64,000 bases of DNA from a virus. A program made the position numbers and the translations under genes. The notes under the pieces were generated by a model. It ran no database searches and was not told where the DNA came from. It was given only the letters and a program-made list of their open reading frames with translations. The stretch is from IMG/VR virus record IMGVR_UViG_3300032299_001015, positions 1-64,000 of that record; one strand, 5' to 3'. Positions 6,996 through 15,725 of the stretch are shown one piece after another (within the stretch, counting starts at the first letter, position 1; every line of letters begins with the position of its first letter).

Positions 6996-7513
6996 TAGAA
7001 GCCTTCAGCCTTGCCCGTAACTTCTTCTAGACGCCTAAATACTTCTCTCTTGCAATTATCGCATCCCGCCACAACTTCTTTAAGAATTTTTACAAGAATC
7101 TCCTGTTTGCGCTCAGTCTCAATAATCTGCTGGGCTATTTCACTATCCTCAATTAGTCCAGCCTTCTGAAGCATATCTATTTGTTTTTGCTGGATATCTG
7201 CCACAATTTTAATACCAGCAGTTTTTTTACCCAGATCTCCAATTGTTCCCGCCTGACTAATAACATCCCATCCCTCTTCAATAAGCATTGAATAATGCCT
7301 ATCGGCACCAGATAGCGCCTCTCTTGCTCGCATCTGAATTTGCCTGTCACTTTGAATAACTGAACGCCACTCATCAAGGTACTCCTGTACCTCTGCTCTT
7401 TTAAAGCCTGTAAGTTTTGCAATAGTAGTTGGGTTAGTAGTTCCTTTTAGGAATAAATCTACAACTTTGTTTATTTTCTCCCAGCGTTCAGCGAGGACTA
7501 TTTCAGTTGACAT
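6995..7513 (-). CDS. Candidate terminase small subunit
   Basis: 172 residues. The N-terminus (residues 8-55) forms a helix-turn-helix (NPTTIAKLTGFKRAEVQEYLDEW), followed by a long helical region suited to oligomerisation and a short Cys pair (CDNC) near residue 153. Small terminase subunits bind packaging sites through such an HTH and form rings. Support comes mainly from position, directly upstream of the large subunit and overlapping its start. No sequence hallmark settles it. Confidence 0.65.
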   Translation of the reverse strand: MSTEIVLAERWEKINKVVDLFLKGTTNPTTIAKLTGFKRAEVQEYLDEWRSVIQSDRQIQMRAREALSGADRHYSMLIEEGWDVISQAGTIGDLGKKTAGIKIVADIQQKQIDMLQKAGLIEDSEIAQQIIETERKQEILVKILKEVVAGCDNCKREVFRRLEEVTGKAEGF

Positions 7514-7805
7514 TCATCTTCTTTCTAATACTTTTCTTTGCGTGGACCACTCCCTTTAACCGATCCACATAGAAGGAACGGTATTCCCCCGTACTAGGAG
7601 AGTAACAATCTATCCATGTAACGTCCTTTTTGATGTTATGAGCAAGTCTAATAAATCTAAAAGATCCACGAACATCCTTAAATTTAAGCGAGTCTCCTGG
7701 CTTAATGACAGTCCTTCCAAACTTCAGTTCATAGAATACTGATATATCTGGGTTTACTTTATAGGATGGGGTCTCATCGGAATCGCTAACCCTTTTTTTA
7801 GACAT
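7503..7805 (-). CDS. Conserved phage protein of unknown function (100 aa)
   Basis: 100 residues, basic at both ends, with a beta-rich core (FGRTVIKPGDSLKFKDVRGSFRFI) that looks like a small beta-barrel (SH3 or Tudor type), then a WIDCY strand. Overlaps the small terminase candidate by 11 bases. The class occurs in replication and packaging regions of phages by my recollection; role unknown. Confidence 0.6.
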   Translation of the reverse strand: MSKKRVSDSDETPSYKVNPDISVFYELKFGRTVIKPGDSLKFKDVRGSFRFIRLAHNIKKDVTWIDCYSPSTGEYRSFYVDRLKGVVHAKKSIRKKMNVN

Positions 7806-7816
7806 GACTCTCCTTG

Positions 7817-7993
7817 TTAGGTGGCAAATCCACTTCCGCCACGGGTTGGAGCCCAGACCATTCCTGGTGAATCAATGTTTCTTAATAATCTCAGGCCACA
7901 GTCAGGGCAGATAGCATTGTCTCTATTCTCCATTTTCATTAACATCTCATGCGACTTATCACAATCAATGCATGTAAAGGTATAAAGCGGCAT
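7817..7993 (-). CDS. FmdB-type zinc ribbon protein
   Basis: 58 residues from the ATG at 7993 (MPLYTFTC), preferred over an ATG nine bases upstream because FmdB-family proteins begin MPxYxxxC and the AAGGAG site is then 11 bases away. C8-x2-C11 and C28-x2-C31 form the zinc ribbon (TCIDC...CPDCG). The family has a putative regulatory, nucleic-acid-linked role. Start overlaps the previous stop (TAATG). Confidence 0.7.
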   Translation of the reverse strand: MPLYTFTCIDCDKSHEMLMKMENRDNAICPDCGLRLLRNIDSPGMVWAPTRGGSGFAT

Positions 7994-8331
7994 TACTTCC
8001 ATGTCTCCTTCATTGCAATACTCAATAGTACCAGATAACCCATAAGATCGTCAAGATCATTTTCTTTAAACGTGTTGTCACCATCCATAAATCTAGATAG
8101 TTTATCATCTATGCGAACTTTTAACTGTTCAGTTGTATCCGACCGCGAGAATATTCTTACTGGATTAAGTGCTGAATTACCATATGATCGATTCTTTTCT
8201 ATTAACAGAGCAGTAACCCTATGGCATTCTTCTTGAATCGCCATCTCAACGTTGTTGCGAGGGATTAATTTACCCAATGATTTTACATTTTCAGTCTTAG
8301 TGTACATGTGCTGTAAATCTTGCTCAATCAT
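7993..8331 (-). CDS. Nucleotide-modification-associated domain protein (DUF1599-like)
   Basis: 112 residues. The helical core EECHRVTALLIEKNRSYGNSAL...IFSRSD..EQLKVRIDDKLSRFMDGD...NDLDDLMGYLVLL matches the pattern of the family known as nucleotide modification associated domain 1 (KN-x-x-YG, R-x-x-DK, D-L-x-GY). Members travel with phage DNA-base modification genes, though none is obvious here. Assignment from motif memory; exact role unknown. Confidence 0.65.
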   Translation of the reverse strand: MIEQDLQHMYTKTENVKSLGKLIPRNNVEMAIQEECHRVTALLIEKNRSYGNSALNPVRIFSRSDTTEQLKVRIDDKLSRFMDGDNTFKENDLDDLMGYLVLLSIAMKETWK

Positions 8332-8495
8332 TTTTTACCAAACTTTCTTGGGTCACGGATGAGATTATATTTTACTAAGTAGCGATAGATAGTCTGATGA
8401 CTTACCCCGCATTCTTTAGCAATCTCTTCTAAAGATTTTTTATCTATAACATATCTTTTAGCAAGATAACTTTTATTTTCATATAGTTTAGACAT
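8328..8495 (-). CDS. Small helix-turn-helix protein (55 aa)
   Basis: 55 residues (MSKLYENKSYLAKRY...), overlapping the next gene (ATGA at 8328-8331) and the resolvase end. Residues 14-43 (DKKSLEEIAKECGVSHQTIYRYL) form a resolvase/Hin-type helix-turn-helix, the kind also attached to HNH endonucleases. With no nuclease domain present it may be a small DNA-binding regulator or a remnant of a homing endonuclease. Confidence 0.7.
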   Translation of the reverse strand: MSKLYENKSYLAKRYVIDKKSLEEIAKECGVSHQTIYRYLVKYNLIRDPRKFGKK

Positions 8496-9054
8496 GATTA
8501 ACCAAATTCATATGTGCATAATAGGCTAATCCGAATGCATCTCCAACATCATTATCTGTTATATTAATATTAAATTTATTATTAAAATAATCTAAAGTTT
8601 TTTGCTTTCTTAAAGTTCTTGAATAATTCCTGTACCAATTATCTGATTTGCCAGGAAATTCTAATTTAATACCCTCTTTATCAGCCTTTGTTAAATTTTT
8701 ATTACCTATGTATGACTGCCATTGAATCGGAGGAACTGTAATAATGCTGTTAGAATCTTTAGCCAAACCTCCGACTAATGCCCCCACAATCATAGCCATA
8801 TGGATAGCGACTGCTTGAGATTTTACCATAATGGCTGACTCTATACAAATATAATCTGGCTTAACTTCTTCCTTAATAAAAGGAATCTTGTCTCTACAAT
8901 CAATTACTTTGTCATATATATTGTTTCCATGAAATTCTACCTTACCCCATTTGATTGGCTTGTCGTCAAAGAGACAGAAGGCAAAGGAATTAGTAGAAGA
9001 GTCTACTCCTAAGACTGTACTAGCGTTTTGTTTTATTAGTTTTTTTAGCGACAT
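8488..9054 (-). CDS. RuvC-like Holliday junction resolvase
   Basis: 188 residues with an RNase H-like fold signature: D18 in VLGVDSSTNSFAF, E72 in YICIESAI, and the C-terminal acidic cluster D167/D169/D172 in TDNDVGDAFGLAYYA. These match the catalytic acids of RuvC-family resolvases. It should cut four-way junctions or branched replication intermediates before packaging. Overlaps the zinc-finger gene by 35 bases, in a recombination block with the Cas4-like nuclease and RecA. Confidence 0.85.
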   Translation of the reverse strand: MSLKKLIKQNASTVLGVDSSTNSFAFCLFDDKPIKWGKVEFHGNNIYDKVIDCRDKIPFIKEEVKPDYICIESAIMVKSQAVAIHMAMIVGALVGGLAKDSNSIITVPPIQWQSYIGNKNLTKADKEGIKLEFPGKSDNWYRNYSRTLRKQKTLDYFNNKFNINITDNDVGDAFGLAYYAHMNLVNHV

Positions 9055-9316
9055 TTTTAATAACCTCTAGAATATTTCCCTTATCCTGCTGTTTATTTTT
9101 ATCTGTACAGGTAAAACATAAATCATTTTCATTGTATCTACTGAGTAATTGACCGCACTCACAATATCTTTTTTCTCCACTTAGCCTTCTTTTGTTTTCA
9201 TAATACTTAGTCATTATTTTTTTGTTTGTCGCTAAACGACAACAAGCGGGGGTGCAATACTTTTGATTCTTTTTATTAGATTCAAATGGCTGCCCACAAT
9301 TAGCGCAGTTTTTCAC
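9020..9316 (-). CDS. Double zinc-ribbon protein (98 aa)
   Basis: 98 residues. First ribbon C4-x2-C7...C21-x3-C25 (CANCGQPF...KYCTPACC), second CECGQ...CFTC near residues 53-70; basic Lys-rich tail. Resembles zinc modules often attached to HNH endonucleases but lacks the nuclease. ATG overlaps the Cas4-like stop (ATGA). Probably DNA-binding; function unknown. Confidence 0.65.
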   Translation of the reverse strand: MKNCANCGQPFESNKKNQKYCTPACCRLATNKKIMTKYYENKRRLSGEKRYCECGQLLSRYNENDLCFTCTDKNKQQDKGNILEVIKNVAKKTNKTKR

Positions 9317-10089
9317 TCAACACCCACTTTGAGATTAGTAATCTTTACCTGACCATCCTCACGCTCTTCACATGCCTCTGATACTGGGCACCCTTTACAA
9401 GTCCAGGTAGACTTTGTGTATCCTCGTTTTGGTGGAATATTGTTTTTATATGATTCACGAACCTCTTGCATCCAAGAAAACACATACTCAATATATTCTT
9501 TATTCTTATCATTCATCTCAATGGGGATACAAAGTAGTTCATTGTCATTTTTATTTTCATATAAAATGAATCCTTCATCTGCCCCCTCAATTTTCATATA
9601 AACTAATAATTGAAGAAGATGGCTTGGAGAAGGATGTCCTTCACCCTTTCTTTGAATGAAATATTGGTCTTTGATCGTTTTGATTTCCCCAATAATCTCT
9701 TCATTGTCAACCTCCAGAACTAGGTCAGCGAACCCTCTTACGGGAGGGTCGGTGTTTTTAATCTCTCTTTCATTCTGTTTTAATAAACCTGTAGATTCGA
9801 CAAGTTTTTCTATACGTTCATGGGCGGCTGTTCCAGATCTCATAGATGCAATATTGGCGGCTGGAATATTATCCGTAAACTCAGCACCGTTGAAAGCAAT
9901 CCACCAGTATCTTGCACAAGTTCCATGACCATACCCAATAGTGCTAGGAGCAAAAGATGTTTTTCTTTTAAACTCTTTATTTGTATTAGATTCTTGATAT
10001 GCAGAGTTAAGCATCTTTATAAATTTTCGTGCATTTAATTTGGTATTCTTAGGTTTAGTCATCAGTGATGATAATAGATTCTTTGTCAT
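9313..10089 (-). CDS. Cas4-like PD-(D/E)XK exonuclease with Cys cluster
   Basis: 258 residues. Nuclease motifs in order: H90 in GTAAHERIE, D122 in RGFADLVLE, E135-x-K137 in GEIKTIK, and Q160 in HLLQLLVYM. One Cys at 58 (TCARYWW) and three at 231, 234 and 240 (CKGCPVSEAC) fit the 4Fe-4S cluster of Cas4, AddB and Dna2 nucleases. It probably resects DNA ends for recombination with RecA and the RuvC-like resolvase. No CRISPR array or other cas gene is present, so a phage recombination role is more likely. Confidence 0.85.
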   Translation of the reverse strand: MTKNLLSSLMTKPKNTKLNARKFIKMLNSAYQESNTNKEFKRKTSFAPSTIGYGHGTCARYWWIAFNGAEFTDNIPAANIASMRSGTAAHERIEKLVESTGLLKQNEREIKNTDPPVRGFADLVLEVDNEEIIGEIKTIKDQYFIQRKGEGHPSPSHLLQLLVYMKIEGADEGFILYENKNDNELLCIPIEMNDKNKEYIEYVFSWMQEVRESYKNNIPPKRGYTKSTWTCKGCPVSEACEEREDGQVKITNLKVGVE

Positions 10090-10090
10090 A

Positions 10091-10423
10091 TTAACCTAAA
10101 TTATACCTTACGATGTACTTCAGCGAATCTACAACCTTATCTAAACTATCCTTGGTAGAATAGTAAACATTCTTTTTAATGTTATTTGGAGATCCAGTTG
10201 GGCCTTTAGCCGCCGTTGAATACCATGCTGCAAGAATACCAAACTTAGCAGATAGAGCCTGAAGTTTTGCAATAAGAGTGAGTGCCTGGGTTGGAGGGAT
10301 ATCTGGCTTAGATATAATTTTTACGATAGCAGCCATAGCCTCATCAAGACCTTCGTCTTTAATAAAATCATGGATATCAGTAAACTCTGACACCTGATTA
10401 ATAAGATCAATTGTATTTTCCAT
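10091..10423 (-). CDS. Hypothetical protein (110 aa)
   Basis: 110 residues, mostly helical, acidic in the first half and basic at the end. No family recognised. Its 3' end contains GGTATAATT at 10100-10105, 11 bases before the start of the Cas4-like gene. It sits between RecA and the Cas4-like nuclease. Confidence 0.6.
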   Translation of the reverse strand: MENTIDLINQVSEFTDIHDFIKDEGLDEAMAAIVKIISKPDIPPTQALTLIAKLQALSAKFGILAAWYSTAAKGPTGSPNNIKKNVYYSTKDSLDKVVDSLKYIVRYNLG

Positions 10424-10715
10424 CTATCTCCTCCAATAATTCTTCTAGCACTTCCCATTCAATAACGGCGAGTCTAGTCCTTCTGCCACCGCTGCCTAAG
10501 ACAGCCTGAAGCAAAGGGTTCTTTGTGTTATCTGTCTTAAGACAATCAGTAACAATCTTGGCCCACATATCCTGGCTTAATGATATTGACTTGGCATATT
10601 CTTTTACATCTACTACAAACCTGTCTATGTTTCCATCGGCTTTTTGATATTGACCGCGACCACTATTTTTATGAGCCTTTGCACCCATTCGTTTTAATTC
10701 TGCACGCTCACTCAT
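10407..10715 (-). CDS. Hypothetical protein (102 aa)
   Basis: 102 residues with a basic N-terminus (ELKRMGAKAHKNSGRG) and a helical rest ending in an acidic stretch (EWEVLEELLEEIDGKYN). Overlaps its neighbours on both sides by 8-17 bases, so coupled translation is likely. No recognised family. Confidence 0.6.
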   Translation of the reverse strand: MSERAELKRMGAKAHKNSGRGQYQKADGNIDRFVVDVKEYAKSISLSQDMWAKIVTDCLKTDNTKNPLLQAVLGSGGRRTRLAVIEWEVLEELLEEIDGKYN

Positions 10716-10905
10716 ATGCTAACCTAGCACCACCTTCATGTCCATTAGGACATGTCCAGTAAACTTTTTTATTCTCTGAGTCATACTTTCCTGTAGCAAC
10801 AGTCTCAAAGCACCCTGGCTCAGAGCATGTAAATGTACCTTCAATATCTTTAAGGTTGCTAGATTTATTCGGAGAACTAGTAATAAATGTTTTAGGATCG
10901 ATCAT
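10708..10905 (-). CDS. Small zinc-ribbon protein (65 aa)
   Basis: 65 residues. CSEPGC (C27, C32) and CPNGHEGG (C51, H55) provide ligands for one zinc, each at the end of a beta-hairpin. ATG overlaps the RecA stop (ATGA). Function unknown. Confidence 0.6.
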   Translation of the reverse strand: MIDPKTFITSSPNKSSNLKDIEGTFTCSEPGCFETVATGKYDSENKKVYWTCPNGHEGGARLAYE

Positions 10906-11909
10906 ATCTTTTCATACACCAATTTTGTGAGTTCTTCTTGCATATCAAGGTCTTCTCTGACCCTAGCAATAACATTAGCGCGACCTTGGATACGATCACC
11001 TAGTACTGTATACCATGCACCGCCGCGTTCAATAACACCTAACATTTCGGCACTATCAACTAGATCAGCAACCTGATCCACGCCTACATGTGATCCCTGG
11101 AAATAAAAATCGTACGACCCCGTAATAAATTGTGGACCAGTTTTGTTATAGTCAATAGTCCAATTAACTGGGCGACCAACCTTCTGTTCAATTAACTTAT
11201 CTCCTACTGCAATTTTATCCTTGATGCTTGAAGCCTCTGCTTCACTTGACCATAGTTTAATAATTGTACTAGAAAAGAACTTTACAGCCATTCCACCTGT
11301 GGGAATATGGCTAGCGTGCATGGAGCCAAACTGGTTACGTTGTTGAGAGATAAGGATGAGAAGCGTTTTATCATTAACGTAGTTTAACATTTTGACCGCG
11401 TGAGTCATATCCTTTGCTTCTGCTCCAATTTGTTTAGTATCTTGTAACTGCTTTAGTTCAGATCCATCTTTTTCAAAGTAGATTGCTGGCAGTAGTGCAG
11501 AGATGGAGTCTACAACAAGGAGGTCCACCCCCGACTGGATAAGTTGCGTCCCAATATCAACCATGTCGTTAATTGTTTTTGCGGAGGAGTAAATAAGTTT
11601 TGAGGAATCGACTCCAAGTTTTTCAGCCCATTCAGGAGAATATGACTGTTCGGAATCAATCCACGCGCATGTCTTCCCCTCGCTCTGGGCATCTGCAATA
11701 AGTTGCAGGCAGAATGAGGACTTTCCAGAACTTTTATTACCCCAGATAAGAACTTGCCGACCATACGCTAACCCTCCTTTTAGAGCAACGTTTAAAGAAA
11801 AACTTGGAGTTTTCTGCTTATGTATTTCTACATTAGCGGCGCTTCCTACCATCTTTCTTATTTTTGGATCTAATTTCGATAGAACTTCCTCCATCATCAT
11901 GTCGCTCAT
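10902..11909 (-). CDS. recA: RecA-like recombinase
   Basis: 335 residues. RecA core with Walker A GNKSSGKS (57-64), Walker B LLVVD (130-134), the glutamate-bearing strand WIDSEQSY (83-90), and an LLILISQQRNQ segment (near 187-197) equivalent to RecA motif 3. It forms filaments on ssDNA and drives strand exchange. It lacks the long RecA C-terminal domain and looks closer to phage UvsX-type proteins. The start at 11909 follows GGAGA 11 bases upstream and lies inside the previous gene. Confidence 0.9.
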   Translation of the reverse strand: MSDMMMEEVLSKLDPKIRKMVGSAANVEIHKQKTPSFSLNVALKGGLAYGRQVLIWGNKSSGKSSFCLQLIADAQSEGKTCAWIDSEQSYSPEWAEKLGVDSSKLIYSSAKTINDMVDIGTQLIQSGVDLLVVDSISALLPAIYFEKDGSELKQLQDTKQIGAEAKDMTHAVKMLNYVNDKTLLILISQQRNQFGSMHASHIPTGGMAVKFFSSTIIKLWSSEAEASSIKDKIAVGDKLIEQKVGRPVNWTIDYNKTGPQFITGSYDFYFQGSHVGVDQVADLVDSAEMLGVIERGGAWYTVLGDRIQGRANVIARVREDLDMQEELTKLVYEKI

Positions 11910-12063
11910 TAAAGTGATTCTCCAATACTTCTGATAATTTTTTTATCTCGTCGTTTCTAGAACGACCTAATGTTGATATTATTTGCTGCATAAGTTGTTC
12001 ATCGTGTCCACGAATAACAAGAAGTTTTTCTCCATCTGAACCATGCAGAAAGTAAGCGTCCAT
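11833..12063 (-). CDS. Hypothetical protein overlapping recA (76 aa)
   Basis: 76 residues from the ATG at 12063, chosen over a GTG four codons upstream because GGTGA lies 4 bases before the ATG. The first 25 residues are beta-rich, the rest charged, ending in a Lys/Arg tail. Its last 77 bases overlap recA in another frame, a long overlap for this genome. No family recognised. Confidence 0.55.
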   Translation of the reverse strand: MDAYFLHGSDGEKLLVIRGHDEQLMQQIISTLGRSRNDEIKKLSEVLENHFNERHDDGGSSIEIRSKNKKDGRKRR

Positions 12064-12067
12064 TATA

Positions 12068-12406
12068 TCACCCACGGGTGCCGTGCAGCCGTGACCTTTT
12101 TTTATTTACTTCTGCTTTCGACTTAACTGTTTTATGCAGACTATAAATTACTTCTCCGTTATCTAAAAGACCTTGATACAAATCAAGAACCCTAATAATA
12201 ATGTCCGCTAATTCTTCTACAACTTGATCATGACCTTTTGATTTTCTAAGAGCCTCTAGTACTTCGGTTGCTTCTGAATGAATCATTGCAATCTGCTTTG
12301 CATAGAAGATAAACTTATCTTCTTCTGGTAGAGATCCTAGTGCGTCCCAAAAACCTTTTTCTACTGCTGTTTCATGCAATTTATCTGCTAAATAATCTAA
12401 GTTCAT
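12068..12406 (-). CDS. MazG-like nucleotide pyrophosphohydrolase
   Basis: 112 residues, all helical. The motif EATEVLEALRK (about 45-55) followed by VVEELADIIIRVLDL (62-76) is the E-x2-E...E-x2-D metal site of MazG-type NTP pyrophosphohydrolases; the tail NKKRSRLHG is also typical. It would clean up non-canonical NTPs or lower (p)ppGpp. ATG overlaps the polymerase stop (ATGA). Confidence 0.82.
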   Translation of the reverse strand: MNLDYLADKLHETAVEKGFWDALGSLPEEDKFIFYAKQIAMIHSEATEVLEALRKSKGHDQVVEELADIIIRVLDLYQGLLDNGEVIYSLHKTVKSKAEVNKKRSRLHGTRG

Positions 12407-15400
12407 CTAATAAATCCTTTAAGTGTTGTAGCGCCAGATGTTGTTTCACCAAATATAGGTTTACAGTGTGACCCTGGCCTCATTTTTGCTAAGGCCTCTC
12501 CATACATAGAGGGAAAAATTACAATGGATGTAAGATCTTTTTCATCATTTGCAAGAACAGCGTTCGCCATCTTATCACCCTTTTTAGTTCTTCTTGGCTC
12601 CATGTCTACGACAAAATATTCATCTGGCCCAAGAGTCATAGTTTTTGCCTTTAAGAATTGTACAAATGAATTGCTAGTAGAGTCAAGGGAATCTGGGGGA
12701 AGGTACGAAAGAATTCTATTATCTGATATTAACAGGATGTACATTTTTCCAGGCTCAATTGTTGTATCTTGATTATGGAATACCCCCACGCTGCCTGTCT
12801 TATCGACTATTTCTACCCTACTCCACCCCTCCCCTCGCTTAATAGATTTGACCATACCCATAACAATGAAGGCACCATTTTCATCATATTCTTCTAGAGG
12901 TCTAAAGTATGATTCTACCCAACGAGGAATATTAGTAACAAACTCTGGAATATTTAAGAATTCATATAGGCTTTCTCTTTCATTTCCAGTCCTTGGATTA
13001 TCCTCAAATGCTGCAGCACCAATTCTATTAAGTGCATCGACGGCGCGACTATTAATACCAGAACCTTTTTTACTAGTGAATTCAATAAACTCTTTATATG
13101 AACTAAACGGGCGTCCAACAAGAATCTTTTTAGAAATCCCAGCAGATAAGTATTTAATATTACCAAGCCCAAATCTAATGGCATCACCCTCAAGTGTGAA
13201 GTCTTCTCCAGACTCATTGATGTGTGGCAGGCGAATCTTAATATTCATTCTCTTGGCTTCAATAAGGTAGTCGGTTCTTTTATCCTTATCTAATTCATTC
13301 TTAAGCAAGGAATACATAAACTCTATTGGGTAGTATCTCTTAAGCCAAGCCGTCCAATAAGATAGCGTAGAGTAGGCCACAGCATGACTCTTATTAAAGG
13401 AGTATCCAGCATGGGCCTCAAAAGTATGCCAGAGTTTTTCGGCGGCGTCCTTAGAAATGTGTAGTGAAGCGCCAGAAACAAATTGATCCTTGAACTGGTC
13501 GAATTCTTTTGCATCTTTCTTCTTTCCAATAATCTTACGAACTTTGTCTGCCTCTGCCATTGTCATCCCGCCCAAGTGAACGCAGGCCTGCATGACTTGC
13601 TCTTGATAAAGGATACACCCATAAGTATCTTCTGTGAACTCTTTAATAATTGGATGAATATAAGATACCGCCTGACGCCCCTTCTTTCTTTTAATATAAT
13701 CTGCACCAATAGTATTCATAGCGCCTGGACGTACAAGAGCGTTTGAAGCGGAAAGTTCATTAAGATTACTTACCCCCATTTTTATAATGAGGTTAGTGTA
13801 AGGAGTTGCTTCTGCCTGGAATACGCCTTTAGTAAATCCAGCAGAAAGATCAGCATAGACTTCTGAATCATCCATCGGAATATCTTTTAGATTAATCTCA
13901 ATACCTTTACGCTCCTTCACGCTTTCCAAGGTATCTTTTACAACAGTAAGAGTCTTGAGTCCAAGAGCATCGATCTTAATCAATCCAATATCTGCTGCCT
14001 GCTCCATGTCTACTGCGACAACAGAAATTCTATTATCGCTATGAGAATCTTTACGAGTTTCAATAGGGGCGTACTTAGAGATATCATCCTTAGAGGTTAC
14101 AATTCCTGCCGCGTGTAACCCTGTCCCACGAATACGACCGCGCAGCCTATCAGCATATTCAACAACTTCTGGATACCGTGAGCGGAAGTCTGAGGCGGTA
14201 GAACTACGCATGAATTCTTCCCAGGTTTCAACACCCTTTAGCGCTTTATTTACCTCTGTAAGAGGGATGCCAAAGGCTCTGGCAACATCTCTAACAACGC
14301 CCTTATCCCTAAAGGTATTAAATGTAGCGATAGCAGCGACATGCTGATACTCAGAAATAAGGTAATCTTTTACCTCTGTTCGACGGCGGTCTTCATAGTC
14401 TGTGTCAATATCAGGAAAGTCATTTCTTTCTGGATTAATAAATCGAAAGAATAGCAGTCCATGCTCAATAGGATCAACATCAGTAATTCCCAGAGCGTAG
14501 CAGATTAGACTACCCGCTGCTGATCCACGACCAGGGCCTACAAGGATGCCATTATTCTTAGCCCAACTAATCATATTTGCTACAACAAGAAAGTATGATG
14601 CAAAGTTTTTCTCTTTAATAATTTGCAATTCTTCCTTGACACGATCAAGATATTCTAATTCAATAAGTTCTTTTTCGCGGAGCCCATCCATGACTCTCTT
14701 CTTTAGTTCCTCGTCAGGATCTTTATGCTTAACAGGAAGTAGATCAAGGTTCTCTTTAATATTATAGCCACTGATCTTATCTGAGATTTCTAGGCTATGC
14801 TCATAGATATCCTCACGTTCAATGCCTTGAGCGACCATACGGCCCTTAACATCCTGATATCCCATGAGCCAAATATCTAGATCCTTAAATGACATTTGCC
14901 TGTCACCATATAGATAGTCTAGTCTCTCCATAAGATCTTTAATCTTACGACTCTTGTTAAAGTCTGCTTCCTTAAGAATATTAGGATGAGTTCCAAGGAT
15001 TAGCATGATCTCTTCCGCCACCCGATCCTTTGGAGAGGCAAAGTGACAATCTAGGGTTACCACGGATTTAATGCCAATAGAGTCTGCAAGATCTAACAAA
15101 TTGTGGTTCAAATCGGCGGGATTATGAGGCTGAATTTCCATGTAAAAATCATCTCCAAACACATCCTTAAACCATCCAGCGTATTGTTGAGCAGCAGTAG
15201 GATTATTGTTCTCAAATGCCTTAGCAATAATACTATTCATACAACCCGATAAAATAACTAGACCGTTTTTATTAGACTCAAGCATGTCAAAGTCGGTGCG
15301 TGGCTTAACAAAGAATCCTTCTTCCCAGGCATTCCTAGAAATGAGATTAAGATTGTCTAGTCCCGTATCATTTTTTGCTAAAACAATAAGGTGATTATAG

Positions 15401-15660
15401 ATTTGATCATCTGGCGTGCGTTCTTTCCTAGACCTTTTATCTAGTCGATCAGTAGTAAAATACGCCTCTAGACCAAGAATAGGTTTAATGTTATTATCGC
15501 GGCCTGCCTTTATCATATCCCTATGACCACTCAATGTCCCGTGATCTGTGATACTTAGGCTACTCATGCCTACTTCTGCTGCACGCTTTACTAGTTCTTC
15601 TGGAGAAGAATATCCGTCTAGAAGAGAATAGTATGAGTGTGAATGATGATTATGAAACAC
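12403..15660 (-). CDS. dnaE: DNA polymerase III alpha subunit (DnaE-type)
   Basis: 1,085 residues from a GTG at 15660, chosen because GGAGG lies 3 bases upstream and the protein then begins with the PHP domain (FHNHHSHSYYSLLDG); a longer frame from 15711 adds 17 residues without a ribosome site. PHP motifs H6-S-H8 and TDH40 are intact. The polymerase core has GPGRGSAAGSL and the catalytic PDIDTDYED near residue 415. A helix-hairpin-helix-like and an OB-fold region (FIVMGMVKSIKRG) follow. This is the phage replicase. No separate proofreading subunit was seen. Confidence 0.93.
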   Translation of the reverse strand: MFHNHHSHSYYSLLDGYSSPEELVKRAAEVGMSSLSITDHGTLSGHRDMIKAGRDNNIKPILGLEAYFTTDRLDKRSRKERTPDDQIYNHLIVLAKNDTGLDNLNLISRNAWEEGFFVKPRTDFDMLESNKNGLVILSGCMNSIIAKAFENNNPTAAQQYAGWFKDVFGDDFYMEIQPHNPADLNHNLLDLADSIGIKSVVTLDCHFASPKDRVAEEIMLILGTHPNILKEADFNKSRKIKDLMERLDYLYGDRQMSFKDLDIWLMGYQDVKGRMVAQGIEREDIYEHSLEISDKISGYNIKENLDLLPVKHKDPDEELKKRVMDGLREKELIELEYLDRVKEELQIIKEKNFASYFLVVANMISWAKNNGILVGPGRGSAAGSLICYALGITDVDPIEHGLLFFRFINPERNDFPDIDTDYEDRRRTEVKDYLISEYQHVAAIATFNTFRDKGVVRDVARAFGIPLTEVNKALKGVETWEEFMRSSTASDFRSRYPEVVEYADRLRGRIRGTGLHAAGIVTSKDDISKYAPIETRKDSHSDNRISVVAVDMEQAADIGLIKIDALGLKTLTVVKDTLESVKERKGIEINLKDIPMDDSEVYADLSAGFTKGVFQAEATPYTNLIIKMGVSNLNELSASNALVRPGAMNTIGADYIKRKKGRQAVSYIHPIIKEFTEDTYGCILYQEQVMQACVHLGGMTMAEADKVRKIIGKKKDAKEFDQFKDQFVSGASLHISKDAAEKLWHTFEAHAGYSFNKSHAVAYSTLSYWTAWLKRYYPIEFMYSLLKNELDKDKRTDYLIEAKRMNIKIRLPHINESGEDFTLEGDAIRFGLGNIKYLSAGISKKILVGRPFSSYKEFIEFTSKKGSGINSRAVDALNRIGAAAFEDNPRTGNERESLYEFLNIPEFVTNIPRWVESYFRPLEEYDENGAFIVMGMVKSIKRGEGWSRVEIVDKTGSVGVFHNQDTTIEPGKMYILLISDNRILSYLPPDSLDSTSNSFVQFLKAKTMTLGPDEYFVVDMEPRRTKKGDKMANAVLANDEKDLTSIVIFPSMYGEALAKMRPGSHCKPIFGETTSGATTLKGFIR

Positions 15661-15725
15661 GGTCCTCCAATAAATGAGTAAGCAGTAGGAGTATATCCTA
15701 CTGCTACCCAACGATCAAGATTCTA

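Noticed and set aside
9313-10089. Cas4-like nuclease as part of a CRISPR system
   Set aside because: No cas1, cas2 or array in the window; Cas4-like nucleases are common in phages without CRISPR.
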